This document shows positions 8,163 to 12,257 of a stretch of DNA of 12,257 bases, in pieces. The first letter of the stretch is position 1. Every line of letters starts with the position of its first letter. Where the stretch lies: positions 1 through 12,257 of the forward strand of contig JAATVJ010000416.1 of NCBI GenBank assembly GCA_014523515.1, written 5' to 3'. Source of the DNA: Nitrososphaerales archaeon TH1177. GTDB lineage: Archaea; Thermoproteota; Nitrososphaeria; Nitrososphaerales; Nitrososphaeraceae. The translations under genes were made by a program, and so were the position numbers. The notes below the pieces were generated by a model. The model searched no databases. It was not told where the DNA came from and worked only from the letters and a program-made list of their open reading frames with translations.

Positions 8163-9260
8163 ATGAAATTTACAAAATCTTCTATTATTTATTTTCTCCT
8201 TGTCTTTGTACCTATTTCAGTTATTTTAGATTTAGTTCATGCTGATCATATTATTTTATTTATAATTGCAGTAATAGCATTAATGCCACTTGCAAAACTC
8301 ATAGGTGATTCAACAGAACATCTTTCTACACATTATGGATCTACTTTAGGATCTCTTTTAAATGTGACCTTTGGCAATGCAGCAGAAATAATAATTGCAG
8401 TAGTAGCTATTAATGCTGGTCTAATAGATCTCGTAAAAGCATCAATTACTGGTGCAATTCTTGGAAATATTATGCTTATTTTTGGTTTGAGTATGATTGC
8501 TGGAGGAATTCGTCAAAAAGAGCAATTATTCAGTCGTGAAAATGCAGGGCTTCAATCAACTATGATTTTCTTGGCTATAATTGGATTGGCAATTCCTACT
8601 GTCTTGTCAACTACTGTACTAAAACCTGTTGAATTTGAAAATCAACTTAAAATACAATTTTTAAGTGATTCATTAGCAATTTTATTATTATCAGTATACA
8701 TAGCTGGAATTGTATTTACTTTTTTTACTCATAAACATTTGTTTGTTTCTCCACACATGGAAGGAGAAAATAATAATCATATTATTGATAATAGTAAACA
8801 TTGGGATAAGAAAAAGGCATTCTTTATGCTAGCTATTAGTATGGTTGGAGTTGTGGTCATAAGTGAAATTTTAGTTGGATCTGTAGAAGAAACCAGTAAG
8901 CAGTTTGGTTTTGGAGAATTATTTGTTGGAGCTATTATAATCGGAATAGTTGGTAATGCTGCAGAACATAGCAGTGCTATTATACTTGCACGAAAAGGTA
9001 AAATTGATTTATCTATCGGAATAGCAGCCGGTTCAGGAACACAAATTGCATTATTTGTAGTGCCAATTTTGGTAATATTTGGAATAATTTTAAATCAGCC
9101 GTTTACACTAGAATTTACTATTTATGAATTAGTTACATTGTTCCTTGCAGCTATTATTCTTAATCTAATTGCACATGACGGTAAAAGTAATTGGTTTGAG
9201 GGAATAATGCTTACTGCAGTGTATATTATTATTGCTATGGGCTTTTATTTTATTGGATAA
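8163..9260 (+). CDS. CAX-family Ca2+/H+ antiporter
   Basis: This is a cation/proton exchanger of the CaCA superfamily (CAX/ChaA/VCX1 type) that moves Ca2+ out of the cytoplasm against H+. The two diagnostic internal repeats are both present: GNAAEIIIAVVAI (71-83) and GNAAEHSSAIILA (264-276). Their Glu75 and Glu268 are the expected cation-binding acids. The matching c-repeats continue with LVKASITGAILGNIML (90-105) and LSIGIAAGSGTQIALF (283-298). About ten or eleven hydrophobic helices are visible, and a hydrophilic His/Asn-rich loop (residues about 190-216, with HMEGENNNHII) separates the two halves, as is usual. Length (365 aa) is normal for a prokaryotic CAX. The ATG start is followed by MKFTKSS and the first helix. 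It appears monocistronic. Substrate is inferred from family; other divalent cations are possible. Confidence 0.92.
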   Translation: MKFTKSSIIYFLLVFVPISVILDLVHADHIILFIIAVIALMPLAKLIGDSTEHLSTHYGSTLGSLLNVTFGNAAEIIIAVVAINAGLIDLVKASITGAILGNIMLIFGLSMIAGGIRQKEQLFSRENAGLQSTMIFLAIIGLAIPTVLSTTVLKPVEFENQLKIQFLSDSLAILLLSVYIAGIVFTFFTHKHLFVSPHMEGENNNHIIDNSKHWDKKKAFFMLAISMVGVVVISEILVGSVEETSKQFGFGELFVGAIIIGIVGNAAEHSSAIILARKGKIDLSIGIAAGSGTQIALFVVPILVIFGIILNQPFTLEFTIYELVTLFLAAIILNLIAHDGKSNWFEGIMLTAVYIIIAMGFYFIG

Positions 9261-9494
9261 TAATTAAATTCAAATAAAAATAAAAACAATTTCTCCTCAA
9301 GATATTCAAAATTAATTTCTAAACTTTAGATTTTCTTCCTTGCATTACTATTTTTCTATAGTAAAATATGTAATTTCAAATGTTATATGGAAATAAAATA
9401 TTTATTTTAGTAGTTTTTACTCAGTCAGTTTTATAATAAAATATTATTATAAAGGCATATTTTCTAATTCCTCTATGCTGTGAAAGTTAGAAAA
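9261..9494. other. Spacer between convergent antiporter and HtrA genes
   Basis: No gene is visible. Several T-runs on the plus strand (about 9328-9340 and 9350-9356) could end antiporter transcription; the hairpin at 9431-9452 is listed separately. Confidence 0.4.
9431..9452. terminator. Perfect 9-bp hairpin between convergent genes
   Basis: TTATAATAA (9431-9439) and TTATTATAA (9444-9452) form a perfect 9-bp stem with a 4-base loop, 42 bases past the minus-strand htrA stop codon. Its place between convergent genes suggests a bidirectional terminator. There is no strong T-run directly after it on either strand, and it is all A/T, so the call is tentative. Confidence 0.35.
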
Positions 9495-10769
9495 CTATCC
9501 TAGTCCTAGCATGTCACATAGTGATTTAGGAAAGAATTTATTACATTGTGAAGCAAATTCACCTTGTTTAGGTAAAGGTTTTTGATCATATTGTTGTAAT
9601 AGTGAAGATTCATCTTCTGAAACTCTAGGACCTAATACTATATCGACATCCACTAGTTGGTTATTCCTCAATATTTTTAATTTTACAGTATCTCCTACTT
9701 TTTTCTCTCTTTCTAGATAAGTTAGAATATCATCAATTTTTCTTACCTCTTTATCATCTATTGCTATTATTACATCACCATTAGAATCTATTATTTCTCC
9801 CCTTTGATTATATGTTATAGTTCCCTTTTGTAATTTGCCTGTTTGTGCAGCTGGACTACCAGCAGTAATATCAGTAATTAGAAAGCCTTTTGATTCTTTC
9901 AAACCAAACATATTAGCCAATTGAGGAGTGATATCCATACCAACCACACCAAGATATGGGTGAAGATATTTTCCTGATGATATGATTGATTGAATAACTT
10001 TCTTTATTGTATTAGATGGTACAGCAAACCCTATTCCTGCATAAACACCAGTATTGGAATATATTGCAGAATTGATTCCTATTACTTCACCTTTCAAATT
10101 TAATAATGGCCCACCAGAATTGCCAGGATTAATTGCAGCATCTGTTTGTATAACGTCAGGAATATTAAAAGTCGTAGCAAATTGAGGAAATGGAGAATTG
10201 CTACTATCAGCTGATGGTAGCAGTCTTCCTAGACCACTAACTACACCCACTGTTAAAGATCCAGATAATCCAAAAGGATTACCAATAGCTACCACAGTAT
10301 CTCCAACTCGGAGAGAAGAAGAATTACCCAAAGGAATTGGATTAAGATCTATATCTATTGGATCTAAAAGTTTGAGAATAGCTAAATCACTATAAGGATC
10401 ATTACCAATTAATTCTGCCTGATATGAATTCCCATTTAAAAAAGTAACTAAGTAATTATTATTATTATTATTACCTTGATTAAAAGCAACAACATGATTA
10501 TTTGTTATTATATGACCCTCTTTATCATAAAGAAAGCCAGAACCTAAACCTTGCTGTGCATTAGAAAGAGGATCAATAACAGTTATTTGGACTACGGATT
10601 TAGATGTTTGTGAAAATAAATCCTGAATTTTTAACTCTGTAGTCTTATTTTGTTGTAATATATTGTCAGATATTTGACCAACTGCATAATTTGTATTAAT
10701 ACCATTAGAAAATAGGAATGTCAATAATATAAAAAATGACAAAAATAAAATAACAGATAATTTTAACAC
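9495..10769 (-). CDS. HtrA/DegQ-like serine protease with PDZ domain, secreted or membrane-anchored
   Basis: This is a trypsin-fold HtrA-family protease, likely involved in quality control of proteins outside the membrane. A hydrophobic N-terminal segment (residues 4-21) is a signal peptide or membrane anchor. The catalytic triad is His92 in TNNHVV, Asp128 in DPYSDLAIL and Ser218 in GNSGGPL. AIGNPFGLSGSLTVGVVSG (161-179) is also typical. One PDZ domain follows (about 270-380), with YLGVVG as its entry and KGFLITDI as the carboxylate-binding strand. A 44-residue tail ends with two Cys (409 and 418), possibly a disulfide. An Asn-rich insert (N100-N105) follows the catalytic His and sits in a surface loop. 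Length (424 aa) suits a one-PDZ HtrA. The start is a GTG with the signal segment directly after it. The gene is convergent with the antiporter and probably transcribed alone. Confidence 0.94.
   Translation of the reverse strand: MLKLSVILFLSFFILLTFLFSNGINTNYAVGQISDNILQQNKTTELKIQDLFSQTSKSVVQITVIDPLSNAQQGLGSGFLYDKEGHIITNNHVVAFNQGNNNNNNYLVTFLNGNSYQAELIGNDPYSDLAILKLLDPIDIDLNPIPLGNSSSLRVGDTVVAIGNPFGLSGSLTVGVVSGLGRLLPSADSSNSPFPQFATTFNIPDVIQTDAAINPGNSGGPLLNLKGEVIGINSAIYSNTGVYAGIGFAVPSNTIKKVIQSIISSGKYLHPYLGVVGMDITPQLANMFGLKESKGFLITDITAGSPAAQTGKLQKGTITYNQRGEIIDSNGDVIIAIDDKEVRKIDDILTYLEREKKVGDTVKLKILRNNQLVDVDIVLGPRVSEDESSLLQQYDQKPLPKQGEFASQCNKFFPKSLCDMLGLG
10455..10472 (-). repeat. Six AAT codons encoding Asn in the HtrA-like protease
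   Basis: Six consecutive AAT codons (ATT on the plus strand) encode Asn100-Asn105, eight residues after the catalytic His92. This is a slippage-prone microsatellite like the one in herA, placed in a loop that varies in length in the family. Confidence 0.85.
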
Positions 10770-10800
10770 TTTAATTATTAATTAATAAAGGTAATATTAA

Positions 10801-10812
10801 TTTAATTATATG
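10801..10812 (-). promoter_or_regulatory. Candidate TATA box for the HtrA-like gene
   Basis: On the minus strand CATATAATTAAA lies about 32-43 bases before the GTG start at 10769, the spacing expected for an archaeal promoter with a short leader. The surrounding DNA is nearly all A/T, which weakens the call. Confidence 0.3.
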
Positions 10813-11279
10813 ATATTCTATTATGTTAAATAGTTAAAATATAATAACAAATTTCTTATTATCAAACTGAAATAATAATCTGATTTTACAATTTATTATA
10901 TTTTTGTTATTATTTTATTTATTTAAATTATATTATCGAAATATTTCAAAATTTGTAATACAATATAATCTATTTATAAAAAATTTAATGTAAAAAATTT
11001 TAACGATTTAATATATAACAATTATGATTTTTATCTTTACAATTTGATTTAATATGTAGACAAAAAATGGAATAAAACTATTTACATAAAAATTTAATAG
11101 TCATTATATAAAATGAAATTTTAAATAATCACGGATTTTACTCTTCTTATATAATGAATATAAATATTAAGTTATAATATCGTAATTTTATTTATCATAA
11201 ACAAAACAATAAATACTTCTTCAGATGTGATAGCTAAAATATCTGATTTATCTGTTAATCAAATACTCTTTAATGAAAC
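10813..11279. other. Very AT-rich intergenic DNA, no gene assigned
   Basis: Positions 10813-11160 are almost entirely A/T with frequent stops in all frames and no motif I can name. From 11164 a 51-codon frame without an ATG runs to a TGA at 11317. It reads like NIVILFII followed by SSDVIAKISDLSVNQIL and could be the remains of a secreted-protein N-terminus. It has no recognisable family. Confidence 0.4.
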
Positions 11280-11395
11280 TATACTGACTAACCAAATTTC
11301 GCATATTCTAGATATATGAAAAATGCTGATTTTCAAGCATAATTAACCTATCTTATCAGTAAGAATTTGTAAACGAATTTTAGTTAGTCAGTATA
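11280..11395. repeat. 116-bp segment bounded by 22-bp inverted repeats (MITE-like)
   Basis: The 22 bases at 11280-11301, beginning TATACTGACTAAC, match the reverse complement of 11374-11395 at 20 of 22 positions, including the outer 13 without mismatch. The 72 bases between them code for nothing evident and include a small ATGCT/AGCAT hairpin (11324-11341). Each outer end starts with TA, compatible with the TA target duplication of IS630/Tc1-mariner-type elements, so the mobile part would be about 11282-11393. No transposase is in the window. As RNA it would fold into one long hairpin, so a structured RNA is the alternative. Confidence 0.5.
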
Positions 11396-11397
11396 AT

Positions 11398-11523
11398 ATG
11401 ACTATGAACAATAAAACAGAAATTTCCAAAAACTCTGATACTTCATAAACATGTGTAATGCCTGAATGTCCAAGTAGAAATACATGTATACAAATATGCC
11501 CTGAATCTTTTCCTTCTGTTTAA
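11398..11523 (+). pseudogene. Possible Cys-rich mini-protein gene, interrupted by one stop
   Basis: An ATG at 11398 opens a 16-codon frame (MTMNNKTEISKNSDTS) ending at TAA 11446. The same frame continues to TAA 11521 as TCVMPECPSRNT then CIQICPESFPSV, with four Cys spaced C-x4-C-x5-C-x3-C. An ATG at 11458 would allow a 21-residue peptide with three of the four Cys. The cysteine and proline density is striking in DNA that otherwise yields Asn, Lys and Ile. It may be a broken metal-binding or disulfide-rich mini-protein, or the tail of a lost gene cut by the adjacent inverted-repeat segment. It ends 14 bases before the convergent subtilase stop. No family is recognised; this could still be chance. 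Confidence 0.3.
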
Positions 11524-11537
11524 TAACCTCTATAAGA

Positions 11538-12257
11538 TTAAAATAATCCAATTTTATTTGTACCTATATATAAGAGAGGTTCATGAGAACTATCTCTATC
11601 TCCAACAAAGTAACCATGACCATTACCATCACACAAATCTGAAATATTCGTTCCTGAATTCAAAAGATAATTTTTAACATCTTTTGGAGATGCTTCTGGA
11701 TGTAAACTAATGTATAATGCTGCTGCTCCTGCAACATGAGGTGCGGCCATACTTGTACCAGTTAATTTTGTATATGAATTTGATTTAAAAGTAGAATATA
11801 TCTCTACACCTGGTGCTGATATATCTACTACTTCCCCAAAGTTACTAAAACTTGCCAACTTGTCATCTGCACCATATGGAGTTGATGGTCCGTCCCCTCC
11901 ACATTTTCCATCAGTATCTGCTATTGCCGATACTGTTATTACCTCTGGATTATTAGCTGGAGTAAATGTTCTGGCATTTTTTCCTTCATTACCGGCAGCA
12001 ACTACAATGGTAATACCATTTTTTATAGTATTTTGTATTGCAATATCTAATGCTCCTGATTCACACTCACAACCTAAACTCAAAACTGCGACGTCAATCT
12101 GATTTGAATTTTGATTAATGTAATCCAATCCTTTTATAAGAGTAGATATCTCTCCCATTCCCGAACTTTCCAGTATCTTAATAGCCCATAATCTTGCTCC
12201 AGGGGCAATACCTACAATACCAAAAGAATTATCTTTGGCAGCGGCAATTCCTGCAAG
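11538..12257 (-). CDS. Subtilisin-family (S8) serine protease, partial (N-terminus off the right edge)
   Basis: The visible 239 residues are the C-terminal two-thirds of a peptidase S8 domain, a probably secreted endopeptidase. The frame is open to the window edge, where LAGIAAAKDNSFGIVGIAPGA is the stretch just after the catalytic His (normally GTHVAG). The ATG at 12158 is therefore internal. Downstream are the structural strand VLSLG, the oxyanion-hole Asn in VVAAGNEG (codon 11988-11990) and the catalytic Ser in LTGTSMAAPHVAGAAALY (codon 11751-11753). The catalytic Asp and His lie outside the window. Four Cys occur in short, unusual positions (GCECES, KCGGDG, DLCDGNG). They could form disulfides in an exported protein. 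The protein ends soon after the protease domain, with no PPC or anchor domain at the C-terminus. Confidence 0.92.
   Translation of the reverse strand, partial: LAGIAAAKDNSFGIVGIAPGARLWAIKILESSGMGEISTLIKGLDYINQNSNQIDVAVLSLGCECESGALDIAIQNTIKNGITIVVAAGNEGKNARTFTPANNPEVITVSAIADTDGKCGGDGPSTPYGADDKLASFSNFGEVVDISAPGVEIYSTFKSNSYTKLTGTSMAAPHVAGAAALYISLHPEASPKDVKNYLLNSGTNISDLCDGNGHGYFVGDRDSSHEPLLYIGTNKIGLF

Noticed and set aside
9419..9430. ACTCAGTCAGTT, partly like the CTGACTAAC core of the inverted repeats at 11280 and 11395.
   Set aside because: Only about seven bases agree and there is no partner arm nearby; chance is sufficient.
10198..10395. Plus-strand open frame inside the HtrA-like gene.
   Set aside because: It is antisense to the conserved protease core, which has strong family motifs; no independent coding evidence.
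11164..11319. 51-codon open frame with a hydrophobic start then SSDVIAKISDL.
   Set aside because: It has no ATG, a doubtful start context and no recognisable family, so it is noted in the spacer entry but not called a gene.
1..12257. CRISPR array, tRNA, rRNA, phage or toxin-antitoxin genes, or a new defence system.
   Set aside because: No regularly spaced repeats, cloverleaf-like stretches, or genes of such families were seen on either strand by eye. The HerA-NurA pair here is with Mre11-Rad50 and is best read as DNA repair, not as a defence HerA system.

Overview
This is a strongly AT-rich window (roughly a quarter to 30% G+C by eye) that reads as archaeal. The decisive evidence is the contiguous NurA-HerA-Mre11-Rad50 set at positions 1-6526, the archaeal DNA double-strand-break end-resection cluster. 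GTG starts, gene overlaps without clear Shine-Dalgarno sites, T-run ends, and the style of the HtrA-type and subtilisin-type secreted proteases suggest an AT-rich member of the Nitrososphaerota (Thaumarchaeota). That placement is inferred from memory of protein families, not from a search.

Layout. Positions 1-6526 (+) hold nurA (5' end off the window), herA, mre11 and rad50. nurA and herA overlap by a GTGA, and mre11 and rad50 overlap at TAGTG. A 78-bp gap separates herA from mre11. HerA and NurA form a translocase-nuclease that resects ends first processed by Mre11-Rad50. Rad50 is followed by a hairpin plus T-run. Positions 6628-7268 carry a heavily frameshifted relic of an AlkA-type DNA-3-methyladenine glycosylase (HhH-GPD), recoverable only by piecing together three forward frames. 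Positions 7462-7806 encode a small four-helix membrane protein of unknown function, and 8163-9260 a CAX-family Ca2+/H+ antiporter.

The right third is mostly on the minus strand. An HtrA/DegQ-like secreted serine protease with one PDZ domain lies at 9495-10769. The C-terminal part of a subtilisin-family protease lies at 11538-12257, with its N-terminus beyond the window edge. Between them is a 768-bp, very AT-rich spacer. It holds a 116-bp segment bounded by 22-bp near-perfect inverted repeats, which could be a small non-autonomous transposable element or a long RNA hairpin. Beside it is a tiny cysteine-rich open frame.

I found no rRNA, tRNA, CRISPR array, transposase or phage gene. The resection cluster is a known system. 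The items most worth a second look are the glycosylase pseudogene, the inverted-repeat element with its neighbouring Cys-rich micro-ORF, the altered metal-ligand motif in Mre11, and the poly-asparagine extension of HerA.
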